Below are positions 23,041 through 36,749 of a DNA stretch of 64,000 bases, in pieces. The notes under the pieces are model-generated. The model was not told the DNA's origin, searched no databases, and was given only the letters and a program-made list of their open reading frames with translations. The DNA lies in contig OX419759.1 of NCBI GenBank assembly GCA_948567375.1, forward strand, positions 36,495,493 through 36,559,492, written 5' to 3'. Numbering within the stretch: position 1 is the first letter of the stretch; each line of letters opens with the position of its first letter. The position numbers and the translations under genes were made by a program. Origin of the DNA: Lunularia cruciata (lineage: Eukaryota > Streptophyta > Marchantiopsida > Lunulariales > Lunulariaceae).

Positions 23041-23325
23041 CATATGAAGATAAAGAAGTACTGTAAACCCTTTTTCTTGTCCAGTTCTATCATACCTGTG
23101 CTGTTTTGGCGAGATCTCCATGAGTTCTTAAAGTACAAAGCAAACGACGATGGCTTCCAGATCGCAAATACGATTCTCGGCCAAATTGAAGAGATCGAAA
23201 GGACAAATACGAGCTTTGAGCGCGCAGAATCTGTTACCGATTTCCATTCCATCTGTGTCATGCACACAACCAAATTGCTTGGCTGGCTAACAATATCTAG
23301 GAATCATCAGGTCGTGAGCATCTGA
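23041..23325 (+). CDS. Possible exon of an unknown gene
   Basis: An open frame gives HEFLKYKANDDGFQIANTIL followed by GQIEEIERTNTSFERAESV and ends TGA at 23323-23325. Residue composition is protein-like and helical (possible coiled coil), unlike neighbouring shadow ORFs. Neither the exon borders nor a start codon could be fixed; the open frame extends upstream to about 22987. It may also be a decayed fragment. Function unknown. Confidence 0.25.
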   Translation, partial: HMKIKKYCKPFFLSSSIIPVLFWRDLHEFLKYKANDDGFQIANTILGQIEEIERTNTSFERAESVTDFHSICVMHTTKLLGWLTISRNHQVVSI

Positions 23326-25480
23326 AAACATTAAACCTTTGGAGGCACGCTCAGAAATTGTTCGACAATCGAATCTTCTTCAGAGCGACTCCAATTGAAG
23401 TTCGACGACTATGAAGTTCGTGGATAATACCGATTTGACGGATGCTACGTGAATATCACCGAGGAAGAATTACAATTATTGGTTTATTGAGTTGGCGGTG
23501 ATCTTACATTGCCCGCAACTCGAAAGAAAGGGAGTCGTGCAAAATTTAAATTGACGTCCAAAGAGAGGAAGTCTCCTCCCCGAGTGGTAGGGAGACGGGC
23601 ATCTATCGGAATAGCAGTCCGGAAAGAGCCGGGTCAACCAGTGAGCTAGGTACAAAGGTCCCATAACAACCATGTACAAGAGGGCAACTTGCGCAAGTAT
23701 GCCGAAATCGTCAACATGCTGGTGAGTTTCCTCGTGCCAGTTGCAATGTGCGCCGACTGGTGAATGATGACGAAGGACCGGCGCGTTATGCTGCTTCTCT
23801 TGTTCACAGGAACGATGGTCTCCGCTTTAGTCTCTTTCATCTTCTCGGAGTCCTCCATCCCAAGCCTCTGTATCATCATCATCTTCTTCTTGGGACACAC
23901 CTGGTGTTCATGAACACATTCTAGGACGCTTCACCTGTTTCTTTACTTGAGTTTCATGTTTGTAACGTTCTTGATATGCGTCCAATCTACGACTCTGAGA
24001 AAGAACGTCTTTCCGCAGATATTGTGTAGTTTTGCAGTTCTTGGTTAATCTGTTTACGTTAAGTCTCACCAACGGCCAAAATCTACGGTGCCTGGATTGA
24101 GTCGTCTCCGCTTACTTTCATACGTTGAGATTAGTGGCGATTCTTGTGATTTTTGGCAGCAGCGTGGTGATTAGGAGAGCTTCCCTTATGGGATTTGACA
24201 GTGGTAGTTGCCGCCTCCTAACAAGAAGTTGAGAAGGGTATTAAGAAGATCAAACACTTCTCACTGCGATATCTAAGTCTTGTAAATCAACAGCGATGTC
24301 CGGAATCCAATGACTAACTTTCATAGGTTTTTGCTAACTTACGATCCAATTGAGGTACTTCTCAATTCTTTGTCATAACACTGTTTCGCAAAAGAGAAAT
24401 CAACCATGTCCCTGTCACAGCTTGCCTAATCAAAAACACACTGCGGTAGTCAACTCTATCCTCAGCAGTCTGAATAAAGTGAAAAAAATATTTCAGGTCT
24501 GTCGAGTATGCGATCACCTCTTGGTTGGCCAGAGTGATGTCGTCCCACCTCTGCTTTTATCAGAAGGAGCGGCATATGCCATGTTGCCATATCTGCCATT
24601 TAGTTAGTATCTAATCAGGTATGTCAATAGCTTGGTGGACTTTGTAAGATCCTTCCAGATTGTTCAGACATAAAGTTGCTGTAATCTGTCACTGTAGTTG
24701 TTTAGTCATACTTCTTATCGTCTAGACTCAAAGAGGAGTACATACCAATTCTATTAAGGTTCAACAAACACTCGCATCAGATCTTTCTTCTTGTAGTCAG
24801 TTGGCAGCAATCCACCTGCATATCAGATTTGCCTCTCAATTCCGATGCCTACAGGTCAGAAAAAATATTTTGGGTCGTCTCATCATTTTATGTAGGATGT
24901 GTGATCACCTGTGCTTAAACTAAGAGGTGTCTTCAAACGGCGAAAAGACAGGTCGTCAAATATGGGCAAGAAACTGCATAAGAGCCTAGAAGACAACTCG
25001 AAGCACGGACAGGGCCCAACTGCGCAAAGAGGAAAGAAGCACAAATTTGAACCTTCTCAGTACAGTCATCTTGACAGCTAGGAATGAATAAAAAAGCTAA
25101 ACGATGGACATACTGTAGGATATGCGTGAAAAGGAGGAACTTGGAGGTGATTGACGCGGATCTGGGCATAGAGGTCAATCTGGGGATAAGCTAACATTGC
25201 TGCGTCTGATCGTGAGCGAATTCGCAGGCTTACCTTCAATTACAGCAGATGAGTTGTAAAGTATCAAGAGTATTGAATGAGATTCAACATGTTAGCTTTT
25301 CATGAACACAATCTGGACACATATGCATGCTGTTACTTGTATACAGGCTCAAGAGTAGAGATAAGAGCTGTTGGAACGGATACAAAACTGATAGCAGCTG
25401 GTCTAAATTCTTTGTTATGAACAGTCCTGACATGATTGCCCTACATGTACGTGCAGATCAAGGTAACAAAACCTGTAATT
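23326..25480. other. No supported gene
   Basis: Short ORFs only. Complement 23646-23900 has a Lys/Met-rich start and no domain. Composition is gene-like but no splice-consistent model could be built. Confidence 0.25.
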
Positions 25481-25495
25481 AGTGAGAGTGCTTCC

Positions 25496-25718
25496 GATTT
25501 CAGAGGCGAAATCACTCTCACTAATGAAGGACATTGATTCGATTTGCAAAGAGGAGTCCACAACTTCCCTGGTACTAGACGTTGATTGTGAAAATCAGCG
25601 TCAGGACCATAATCCTTCTACCATCGATCGACGTTCATTATTGTCCTCCAATTCACTAGCAGTAGGGGTTGTCAACTTGAATGAGCAAGTACAGAGCGAC
25701 AACTGCTACCCTGACTAG
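25496..25718 (+). CDS. Possible 3'-terminal exon, unknown gene
   Basis: An acceptor-like ttccgatttcag at 25490-25501 precedes an open frame containing KSLSLMKDIDSICKEESTTS and ending PD-TAG at 25716-25718. The piece is polar and acidic, as in a disordered C-terminal tail. No upstream exon could be linked, so this is tentative. Confidence 0.25.
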
Positions 25719-27580
25719 CATTCTTATTTATATAAACAGAATGAGCATATGATTGTACATCAGCTCCTATATGCATAATCCTCGTAAATTTTGTATACGG
25801 ATTTTGATTTTTCTTTGTTTTGAATTTCTAACTCCTGGCTGGGTTCGTATGGGTGCGACTAGAACAAACGCTACTGAGATAAAGATCGCCAGACTTTCAC
25901 ACCAGATTCAGACATTGGTCTACCAATTGGCAGCATGGCGGACAAATCTTCCGAGAGCGGAGGAAGAGGTACCATTTCCTACAGGGCAAATCTCATTAAG
26001 TCGTTGATATAGATATAACCGAATTCACTCAGTTGGACTTTCTATATGCTTGTTGCAAGTTCTAATTTGAAGAACCATTAACCATTAACCATTGTCTCCT
26101 GCTTGTCTCGGAAGTTATAAATTAAGATGGGCAGTATTATTTTGTCGATTGCATGGATTCCATCGCCATCTCTGAGTGAATTATTCTTGTTTCACATGGA
26201 GAATCAAGAGTTGCGCGGTCTTATCTCAGGAACTTGTGCGAAATTTTACTCCCTGTAAGTAGAACGTCTTGTGTTATCGAAATATAAATCTAACGAGATC
26301 TTCAGCTCCGAATCTCTCAACTGTACAGTTAGATACGATCACACCGTCCGTCGCAGTCTCTTACCCCTCAGCAACTAAGGATCTAAAGAAAGCTTTCCAC
26401 CTTGATAATGCTCCTATGTCACACAAATCAGTGATTCTTCGGTTCACAAAGTTACTTCCATCTATCTTTCTTAATTACTGAGTCATAGGATCACAAGCAT
26501 TTAAATCATGTTGCGGATGATGTTGGACAGTCTTCGAGTTTGAACTAACAATGCAAGCCGCCTGACCATGAATCTTACATCACCGTAAGTTCTACAATCA
26601 AATCTGAGGAAAATGACGTTATCCAAGACAATAAGCTACAGCAAAATACACAGTAAGGTGCATATAGGAGAAGGATACCATACTTTAGCGTGTGACAAAC
26701 GAATTCCAAACATTCTTGACGAAATTTCTCAAGTAAACACTTCCCTGCAAGTAATCACAACGACAGCTTTCATTCAAGATAGGAGAGACATCTGAATCTG
26801 AATTCTACCTCCTTGTACACAGTGTCATATCAACGCTATCACTAAATTAGTTTTAGGTTCACTTGGGATCGTGGAATGTCACTACTAGCAATTTAGTGTG
26901 CAAATTTGTAACTGACCAGATCCAGAAAGCATTTGTTTCCGGTAGTTGCTCTTCTTCCTCATCGTCACTGTAGCTAGTGCAAGACATTCGGCTTGCTTAC
27001 CGACTGTCACTATTTTATATGTCGATTGTCGTTTCAAAGGCTTTCTGGTTAGCTGCTTCACGTTAGACTAAAGATGTATGGTATCAAGTGAGTATTACCC
27101 AGATCTGATCACATTAAGAAATTTGAGCTCCGTACCCTGTGGGCTAATTGGAGACGATTTTAGAATTCGAAGTAGATAAAAACGACGGGGTGAACGTTAT
27201 TACGTATTTCAAATGCTGATGTCAACAATTGATAAGCTGGACATGCCTTTCTTGAATACTCGCACAATTTACGATCTGTCTACGGTCCCTTCAAACACTT
27301 GCACATTGCAAGTTGGAATTCTCAGGTTGTACATTATACATACAGATTAGCTCCACAATTGAAAATTCTCTCTATAACACTGCCGCAATTAAGGAACTGG
27401 ATAGGGAAGCTTCAAGCACTGTCATGTTTGATTTCTACACTGCAAGTTGCAGCTCATGCCCGCTTTTAAGTAAGCATTTCATTAAGACATAGTGTTACAT
27501 CTGTGAATCCAGCACATAGAAATAACTTGTAGCAGGACTATTCAGTATAAAAGGTCCATGTTCAGGAACATGTCGCGTGA
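25719..27580. other. Unresolved gene-like stretch
   Basis: Open frames at 25845-26007, 26269-26481 and 26613-26795 (plus) have protein-like composition, for example HQIQTLVYQLAAWRTN, but no start, domain or consistent splicing. Function cannot be assigned. Confidence 0.25.
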
Positions 27581-28550
27581 TTATTCGTGTGAATTGTTCC
27601 GCAAGTTTTCTCTATAATACTCTTGCGTAAAATAAACTACAAAATATGCAAATGATAATAATATTTTGTAACCTAATCAAATAAATAGTTTTTATATATT
27701 CATTTAAAAGATTAACTTACACATAACACACGAGCAATACACCTTGTTCACTATAATGATAACCAGTTTTCTCGTGAATGCAAGGTTACTACTATACGAC
27801 ATGAAATGATTCTTTACATAGGCCTTCAACTCAGCTTCGCTTCCCTCCAGGTTATTTTTATTCCTGTGCAAGGGATCTCAAAATATTTGGGAGCGCACAT
27901 TCATGTCGAGCGTCCTATTCTTCTTCATGGTTTTAGCCTGCTATGCGGCCATTTGTGGATTACTACTAATCCTGCAACATCCTACCGAGCTTCCAGACAA
28001 ACTTTTACAACCACTCTCCTCCATGGTTTTAGCCTGCTATGCGGTCATTTGTGGATTACTACTAACCCTCCAACATCCAACTGAGCTTCCAGATAAACTT
28101 GTACAATCACTAGACCAGCTGGTCACTCACTCTATGTCATTTTGTGCACCGACTCGCCTTTGCGAGCAACCATTTGCATCACAGTTGGAAGAAAAGAGTG
28201 TGGGAGGGGAAGTTCAAGTAAAGTGGAAATGAGTTCAAATACATCGTTCAGATCATTGGATATAATCTACGGCATTATACACTCCACTCAATAATACTTA
28301 ACTCACAAAGGACTACCACCCCCTAATCACAATGAATCTAATGTCGGTTGCTATCAGTTCATACTCTATTGTACACGGGTGTCGTCTGCAAACTGGTCTG
28401 ACACTTTCACCATTTCACAGAAGACACTTTCAACAATACAACTATTCCTTCAATTGGAAATTTAATTATGGAGATATAAGCACTAAAGTGCACACAGAAA
28501 AGTTCCTTTGGGAAAATAACTTTTCAGAGTATGGTCCTTAAGAGAGAAGA
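27580..28550 (+). repeat. Repeat block A1, inverted partner of 52500-53510
   Basis: Reads on the opposite strand as 52500-53510. Shared landmarks in order: aaaatattattt beside ttttgtaacctaatcaaataa, gcaatacacc, cctccaggttattt, ctcaaaata(t/c)ttgggagcgcac, gtcgagcgtcctattcttc, ccatttgtggattact, gaagaaaagagtgtgggag and aatctaatgtcggttgctatc. The block differs from its partner by a 96-bp tandem duplication (27926-28021 and 28022-28117) and by lacking the tail repeat present at 53103-53218. The ORF 27903-28232 (duplicated ICGLLL.LQHPTELPDKL) is a translation of the repeat; whether it is a gene is unclear. Confidence 0.7.
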
Positions 28551-28759
28551 CTTCTTTGGTGGTTTAGCAGTCACTATCCTCATGTGAGAACTCTTGGTTG
28601 GATGCCAACTATCCTTGTTTGCAATTCTTTATCTAGGTCTTTGGGCCAAAGGTCTTTCAGACCATCTCCTTTGTATCATGGCATACACAATACGTAATAT
28701 CCAATTGAGAGGTTTCTCACCAAAACATAACAATATGCTTCATTATCACTAACAAAAAG

Positions 28760-31700
28760 GTAGAAAAATAGAACAAAATTGCACATTTTGGAAAAGGTGT
28801 GCACTAGAATACATAACACTTGAACTCACTTTTGGTATATCCATGCTTCAGCATAAAAGCATCAAACTTCTTGTACCATAACCTTGGACTTTGCTTCAAT
28901 CCATATATTGACTTTTGTAACCTACAAACTAGGTTTCCCTTCCTTGGTACCACAAACACTCCCATTGATTCATGTGAATCTCCTCCTCCAATTGCTCTAA
29001 CTCCAAATTATGCATAGTAACTATTGCTATTGAAGAGATCTTTATTATTGGTAAAAATATCTCATTGAAGCCAATACCTTCTTTTTGGCTATAACCCTTG
29101 CTACAAGGTTTGCTTTGTACCAATCTCTACCTACTTTGAGAGTCCTTCCTTCTGATATATCCATCTGCAACTGATTGCCTTCTTACCTACAGGTAATTTC
29201 TCAAGTTCTATTTTTGGACCAAAGACTTCATCTTCTCTTCCATTGCACTATGCTATCTCTTGCACTCTTGATCTTGCATCACCTCCTCATATGAATAAGG
29301 CTCATCATTTCTGTGAGAAGAGAGTAAGCTACCAATGAATGCTTTTTTCTCTTTGGTGGTCTTTCATCTCTATCAGATACCTACACTTTGGTATAACTTC
29401 TAGACTTTTCTCTCCTTGTGGGTCAATAAGGAGATCTACATGAGGTGAGATGTCTTCCTCTCCAACATCAATCTCTACTTTAACCACATCAGACATAATC
29501 TGATCTTTCTTTGGTTTAGACATAATAATAATCTCAATCATACTAGTCTCATCAAATATTCCGTCCCTATTCACAACAAGGTAGTGTTTGCTAAGATCCC
29601 ACAATTTATATCCCTTATTTTCTTCTCATATCTTAGAAATATAAATTTCTTAGACTTGGGATCTAACTTTGTCCTTTTGTTCTTGTTGAACATGAATATA
29701 TGCTTACATCCAAATACTCTAAGTGAAGAATAATCTGTAAGCCGACCTGTCCCTTTCTCCACTGGTGTACTACACTCAAGAGCAATGGATGGAGAAATAT
29801 TTACCAGATAACAAGTCGTGTTTATAGCATTTGCATAGAAGCTCTTCTTCAATCTTGCATTGCTTAACATACTTTGAGCTTTCTCCCAGAATGTACAATT
29901 CATCCATTTTGCTACACCATTTTTTTAGGAGTATTAGGTATAGTAAATTGGTGGAGTATCACTTCACTTTTGCAAAACTGATTAAACTCTCTTGATGTGT
30001 ACTCTTTGCCATTATTAGATTGTAAACACTTCACTCCCTTTTTGGTTTGTTTCTCCATCATTACCTTCCATTGTTTGAAGATAGAGAATAATCTTGATTT
30101 TTGCTTCATGGTGTAAAGCCATACTCTCTTAGAGAGTTCATCTACCAAGGATAAAAAAATACAATGCTCAAAAAATTTTAAGTTATTAGTTTTGGCTCCC
30201 CATGCATCAAAATGCATGTAATCTAAAACTCCTTTTATGCAATGAGTTGCAATAGGAAAGCTCATCCTTCACTGCTTTCCTATTACAAAATGCTCACAAA
30301 AATTTTAACTTACAACTGTTTACACCCTTCAATAATTGTTGCTTAAACAATTCACTTAGGCCCCGTTCATCCATATGGCTCAAACATAACTGCCACAATT
30401 GAGTTAGGTTTCTGGGATCTTTGTCTTCAAAAGTTATTATTGCCGCTCCAATCTGTAATGGTATCATCCACCAGCTCATACAGATTTCCTACCTTGTGGC
30501 TCTTCATTACTACCAATGCTTCTATTGGTATTTTAGCATTCATTTTTCTGCTCCCTACCTCCAACCATTTGAATCCAATGTACCCAACAATATTAGGTTC
30601 TTCTGCAACTCAAGAACATGCCGCATATCAGCAAGGGTCTTCAAAACACCATCTTGATGTGTTTTGTACCAATCCTTATTTCTTTACAAGCCATATTTTT
30701 CTCAATCAAAATATATACTCCATTAACTAGGTTGTATGTGTGAAACCAATCCTTCTTTAGACACATGTGGTAAGAGAAACTTAAATCGAGTATGCAAGAC
30801 TCTTCAAATCAATTTTTGTCTTGGTGACACGAAGAATATCATCTACCAATCTAGATGATTCTGCTATACTTGCTTGATCTGAATATTGGCCTTTATCTCT
30901 ATAAAGTTCAGGTTTTTGGACCACACAATCTTTCTTGAACTAGCTTCCCTACAAGAAATCTAACATTTTGCTTTAGTGCCACCAGATCTAGATTTACCTT
31001 TTATCTTGCCTATGTCCATTGCCCTACCTCTAATAAACAAAGCTTTGGGATTCCTATCCTCTTGGTTGGATCTTGTACAAGCCTCATTGGACATTAAGGT
31101 TGAAGTGACCTCCTCAAATGTAATATAATCTTTCACATACAAAATTTTTGTGACTAGATGCTCATATGATGAAGCAAATGAAGTTAATAACAAAAATGCT
31201 CTATCTTCCTCTTCTAAAGTAACCTCTTTACTCATCAACTCATAAATTATTATTTCGAATGCATTTAGGTGCTCCATGATGCTTTGGCCTTCCTTCATCC
31301 ATAATGTATAGAGCTTCTATTTAAGATACAATCAATATTTCAAAGACTTTGTCATATTAAAACTCTCCAACTTTGACCACAGCTTTGGTGTTGAGTCCTC
31401 ATTCATTATATTATATAACTTTTCATCAACAAGATTTAATTAAATCATGCTAATAGTGCTCAGATCAGCATCCTCCTACTCATCATCATTCTTGGCCTCT
31501 AGTTTATTGCCTAGCATCCAATGCAATCCTTGTTGTACAAGTAAAGTGATAACCCTAATTTTTTATTCTTTTCAAATTTCTCCCTTGTAAACTTTGCATT
31601 TGAGATTTATATCTTTCTTGCCGTTGTGAATCTCTAGATTACACTAACCTCACTTTGATATTAATTTTTAGAATAAGCTATCCTATCAGATATCCAAACT

Positions 31701-32176
31701 CAAGCAAAAATACACTCTCACTGAAGAACACAAGATATATGTGGTTCACTTCCTATCTTGGAAGCTAAGTTCTAAGCCAAACACTCTCACAAGTCATTTT
31801 ATTGAAGCATTGAACTCTAGCTGTACAACATGGAAAAACACTCTCACAAACCATTTTATTGAAGTACTTCACTTATGCTATATAATTCTATGACTGTCTT
31901 TTAACAATCAAGTCTCAATTACCTCTCATCTCTCAACAATCAAGTCCCCCAAAATACTCTTTGGCAATATGTACTAGTTAGTCTAGATCCCTTCATATCT
32001 CTCCTAGTAAAGTTTTTCCACTTAGACTCAGATCTTTCTCAATACCCTGCCCCCTAAGCCACCTTCTATAAGATATATCTATCATTAGATCATGATAGAT
32101 CATTTATAGTTAGACTATTGATACCTATTTATAGTTAGACTATAGACTATTCATAAATAGAAGGACATATTTAACA
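28760..32176 (-). mobile_element. Truncated Copia retrotransposon (second family member)
   Basis: Minus strand. The probable 5' LTR is complement about 31667-32176, starting TGTTAAATATGTCC at 32176 and containing a gtgaaccacat word shared with the LTR at 12.1 kb. A degraded primer site (TTAATATCAAAG) follows. Coding order leftward is gag, protease, integrase and the first part of reverse transcriptase, after which the element stops at about 28760. The rest of reverse transcriptase, RNase H and the 3' LTR are absent. It is related to, but clearly diverged from, the element at 12111-16470. It separates repeat blocks A1 and A2. Confidence 0.8.
28800..31320 (-). pseudogene. Copia gag-pol fragment, broken
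   Basis: Gag: MKEGQSIMEHLNAF to a basic GKSRSGGTKAKC (complement 30960-31298); the zinc knuckle after it is lost. Integrase N-part: DPRNLTQLWQLCLSHMDERG (complement 30294-30479), with the first His of the HHCC set changed to Gln. Integrase core (complement 29912-30265): FDAWGA replaces the usual SDxWGP and SNNGKE replaces SDNGGE, so both visible catalytic Asp positions are altered or shifted. Integrase C-part is at complement 29571-29903. Reverse transcriptase start: CSKGYSQKEGIGFNE (complement 28929-29123), continuing as a degraded YGLKQSP-like segment to about 28800. Not functional. Confidence 0.85.
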
Positions 32177-32499
32177 AAACAATTTCATTGATTCATCTTA
32201 TTGGCTCAAATTTAACATCTTCCTCCCACCAATGATCAATTGCATGTTTCTTAGTTTTTGTCTTGTGAATAAAGTGACAAGTTCTCAATTTGCCATTTCT
32301 TTGCAAGGAGAAGTATTCCCGGAAAACCTATGAAAAAAACCTTATCTTGGACAAATATAATATTTTTTGTGATTATACCAATAACCATATGATTATCAAA
32401 CATGGAGAAGAACTTTGATCTATTGATTCCATCTAACAAATCATTACTTGAGGCAAGGGACATGCATTCTTCATTCTATTATTCTATCCATGCTATTTG

Positions 32500-35400
32500 A
32501 TATAAGTTCAACGATTGTACTACTTTTCGGGTGAGTATAAAAAATTACTCCCAAGGCAACGTACCATTCTTGATAAATTTATTCTCCATGTATTTTATCT
32601 AGGTGTTTGAAAATTATTCTGTTTTTGGAGATAAATGATATATATGTTCATGAGTACATATAATGATCATGAGTATTGTGAATGAAAAAATTCATCAAAA
32701 AGGGGTACTCCTATAGATCATCTCAAAATTCATTCATAGACTATTATGGAATCTAGTCTACTAGTTTTACTTTGATGATTATGATTAATTTGTAATTCTC
32801 TCTTGTTGATAATGTCTTATGGTTGATTTGATCAAAACTAAAAAAGATTAAATATCTCTTTGTTTATGATATATGCATGATTTGTAACAAATATGTACCT
32901 ATTTTTTGTATACTGTTTAAACAGTCTCCAGCAAACTAGACAGGTTTTACACTATCCTATCTTTTTTTGTCAAGTGTTGTAATGAGTGGAAACCTTGAAC
33001 AAAGATACCAAACATACAAAATATTAGACTTTTCCTTATATAGTGCCTTATATATAGATATCTCATTATCTTTTTACTTGCCAACTTGAGTATGATGAGG
33101 TCTGAATCAAAATGATTTTGGAATGATATTATCATACACAGATGCAATGATTAATTTCATTGACTCCTTGAATTCTTGAGAAGTTGTGTATTAAGAGTTC
33201 TTCTTAAATCATTTTTCTTTTTATCATAATCTAGGTACATATGGGCATTCAAAGTCCCTGGTCTCCCCATTATGTACAATGAATAAAATATATTGAATAT
33301 TATACAAACATGTTGATATTTGCAAAATTTGCAAACAAGACCTAATATATATTTCACTAATCCTTTTGTACATTCTAACCTCTTTATTTACCCAAATTCA
33401 TACGGTTTCTAAAGTTTCTTGATTTTCTTTGGTACTACTTAGAATTTTGTAAGGAACTCCAACTTGATTTTTAGGATATTTTTAATCCCACTCATGAACA
33501 TGCAACTTAATGTAAGCAAAAAGGTATCATTTTCTTAGTCAATCTACTCCTTCATCAAAACCAAATCTCCTATAATGTCTCTACCACTAGTCTTGAAAAC
33601 AAATGAAGCTGCAATGAATAATATGCAGTTCCTATTTCTATCCTCACAAGGTTCAATCATTGCGATACAATGTCCTCGTGATCAAGTGGTTGGTCCTAAG
33701 AGTTTAACTTTGTAAGGATAGAACTTTGCATTGACTATAATAGACTTTTTTATTTCATATGAATTATTGGTTCTCTCAAGCCTCATTGACTAATGAATTG
33801 AATCTCTCAATTCCTAATTCTGGTACAATTGCTATAGCTATCTTTGAACAAAATGCAAATCTCACTCTACATTTTATTACCAATCTTTTTGCAAGTTCTT
33901 ATTTTACCATAAAAATTAAAATTGGCATGATCTAATTTGATAGCCAGTAAAGGCTATCAAATTATTCTCCTATGTTTGGTGATGACATCCATAGCAATTT
34001 CATTGGTAGTGTTGCAACCAAGTCGGTAGATATTTGGGAGTTGCATATTTGGGAAATTACACAAAAAGAAAGTTTTGTAATTGGCAAGAGTACCTTCAAA
34101 TGGACAAAATATTTTTTAAAAGTGCAAGAATTGTTCTTTAAATTCTTCTCAAATTCTTCTCATGAATTCTTCCCTTCTCACAATTTCTTCCAAGGGATCG
34201 CTTGTGGCTTAAACGGGAAAGATAGATTGACATATCAACAATGTAAAGAATGTAAAAGCAACCAAAAAGAAGCCACGTATCATGGACTAAGCTTAAGTTT
34301 GCAAATTAAGTTTTTTTGTCTGCTCCACATAAGCTTTGTGGAGCTTGCTTTGACTTTGCAAATATCCAAGTTTTCAATGTCACAAATACATCTAATGTGG
34401 CTTGATTGACTGCTCTGATCAAACATCCAAGATAACCACTAAAACCCTTATATCTATATAATCAACCTTAATTTAAATTTTTTAGGTTCACCATTCTACC
34501 TATTATTCACACTAATAGATAGAACATGTAAATTTTAAATATTTCATATTGCCTATACATTGTAGTATGCTTGGTTGGGAAGGATGTTACAAAGAGGAAG
34601 GTGCATTGTCCTGCAACCACTGATCACAAAATATACGACTAGTATTTGTGAGTGCATGACTGGCCAGACATTTGGTCCTTGTAGGTATTTGATGGCAAGA
34701 CATCTTGATAGGCACTCTATGTCAATCAACAAAGAGCTGAAATTCCAATTGTTGGGTCTTGCATCTATGCAAGGTGAATATGCAAAAGATCAAGAAGAAC
34801 TCATTACTAAATAGAGGTGATTGGAAAGATAGTTCCAAATTAAGTCATGAATAGGCCAGTACTGAAATTCCAAGCAACCTGAGTGAGCTATCCCGTTATA
34901 GTTCACTAAGAAACTATTCTTCAGATAGCTTAGAAAGAAATAAACACTCAGCTTCTGTTCCCAATACCCACACAGTTCAAGCAAGACATATCCACATTCT
35001 CTTCATCAACCAAACATAAGACTTGTTCATTGAGTTCTTCTCATGGATTCCTTTTGAGGCACCGCTTGTGGCTTTTGACAAGGACAACCTGGCAAGATGA
35101 CAAGGACAGAAGATGATAACACACCTTGTGATGAGGACACCCTGACAAAGACACATCCTTGCAAGGATAAAAATGGCCTCCAGATAATATGTAGCAACTT
35201 TCAATAATTAGGTAAGTAGGTATATGCTAGAAGCTTCTATTTTAAAATGATTAATCTCATTATGTAGATTACTAGCCTTTGGAATCTAGCTTTAAAAACT
35301 TATAAGACAATTTTAACAAATTTATGAGAAAATATATGAAAGTCCTTATTTAACTTTGACAAGTAAGAAAATAATCCTTATGATTTCATATCACTCATTT

Positions 35401-36650
35401 TGTTGATCTCCTAAGTCAAGTCTTAAAATTGTGTTGAGGTGGGATATATTAGTATTTTAGTGAAAGATAAATGTACACGTTTGCCTTCTAGTATATTCAA
35501 TCCTAGATTTACCAGTTGTTATATTTAACCTTGACTATTTCTGGCTAGTATAATTAAATTTAGTCATAAAAAACTATTATGATTATTGCAAATTGTATTA
35601 CCAAAGCTCTTGTTATCATAAATTTATTCATAGCACAATATGATTGCACAACTATTTTCATCAAGAAAATGGATTCATTTGTAACTTGGTAATGGACTTT
35701 GAACATACAATGTAGCAGTCATCACTTCATACTAATAGATCGATTCATCACAATAGATTAGACCTCAAATCACGAGCAAAAATATATCTAAGCTTGCAAA
35801 ACCTTTTTAATTCTTGTCTTGTATGTGATTTTACAACTATTTAAAATTGAATATTACTTGCTTTAACCACCATTATGTATGACTAAAACTATTTTGGCAT
35901 TTTTGCTTTGTGTAACCTATTCCTAACTATGGAAGATGTTTGTTCATCCAAGTGTTCTTTAATTTTTTGTTCTCTTTTGTTTGATCCCACCCCAGTGTTT
36001 ACTGAATTCATCCTTTTACTCTAGATACAATGTTTATTGATTGGCAATATCTAAACACGGTTACCTTTTAGCACAGATTAACATCTATTGAAAATATATA
36101 TGCATCAAATGAAGCTTCCTAGTGAAAGTGAAAGTTTAGGTTTGTGAAAGTTTTACCCTAGCATTAAATCCATGTTTCCTTATATTATTAGGTTTCCTTG
36201 TAGTTTAACTATCAAGATAACTTGGTAATATCTTTTCAAGTGCATGATCATGATAGGTATTCTTGATCTTGTTAGAGAGTCTCTGTAATTAACCATGAAA
36301 TAATAGATAGTTATCTTACCAAGCTCTCATCTTAAATTAAATACTCTAATATTATTATGGCTCTTATTAACATGAGTAAAAGATGATGGTCATTTGCTTC
36401 TCTTGATGGCGTAGTTTTCTCTCACTTTCAACAACTTCAGTATAATACGTTGTCTATGCCTAGGATGTCAAATTCAATGCTTATTTGTCTACCAAACTAC
36501 CGTGGTGATGGCTCTATATGACTCTTTAATATACATTGCTTTTAGTTTGTATTAGGTTTGGATTAGGTTGTCTACTCTAGTGTATGATGCTGTTAGGCAA
36601 ATAACGGCAAAGATCCTTAACTTCCCGTATTTCTATTTCTATCCTTTCTC
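32500..36650 (+). repeat. AT-rich repeat block A2, inverted partner of 55000-57600
   Basis: Segment by segment this matches the reverse strand of 55000-57600. Examples are ttatatagtgccttatatatag (33036-33058) with the same word on the minus strand near 56732; gaaagttttaccctagcatt (about 36138) against 55520; and gataacttggt..atatc (about 36208) against 55437. Block A2 is longer; extra sequence sits around 33.9-35.2 and 35.48-35.81 kb. The ORFs inside (33972-34409, 34575-34814 and others) show no domain. It ends where the retroelement tail repeat starts (36647). Confidence 0.65.
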
Positions 36651-36748
36651 ATATAGACTCTCTTGGGACTTAGCCTTTTTTGTCTCTCCCTTGTACGACT
36701 TGATGGGGTCTTCCCATCCTTCGTTTTTCCTAAGCGGTCGGTCGCCTT
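36647..36748 (+). repeat. Retroelement tail repeat, copy R1
   Basis: Contains ctcatatagactct, gg(g/a)cttagcc, cttgatggggtcttcccatc, cttcgtttttcc and gcggtcg. It is the same sequence as 52127-52228 (plus), 53126-53218 (minus) and 44612-44706 (minus). Confidence 0.75.
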
Positions 36749-36749
36749 C

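Noticed and set aside
27903-28232. 109-codon ORF with duplicated ICGLLL..LQHPTELPDKL
   Set aside because: The partner copy at 52.8-53.2 kb is not open in the same frame on the corresponding strand, and the duplication is at DNA level. I treat it as part of a repeat.
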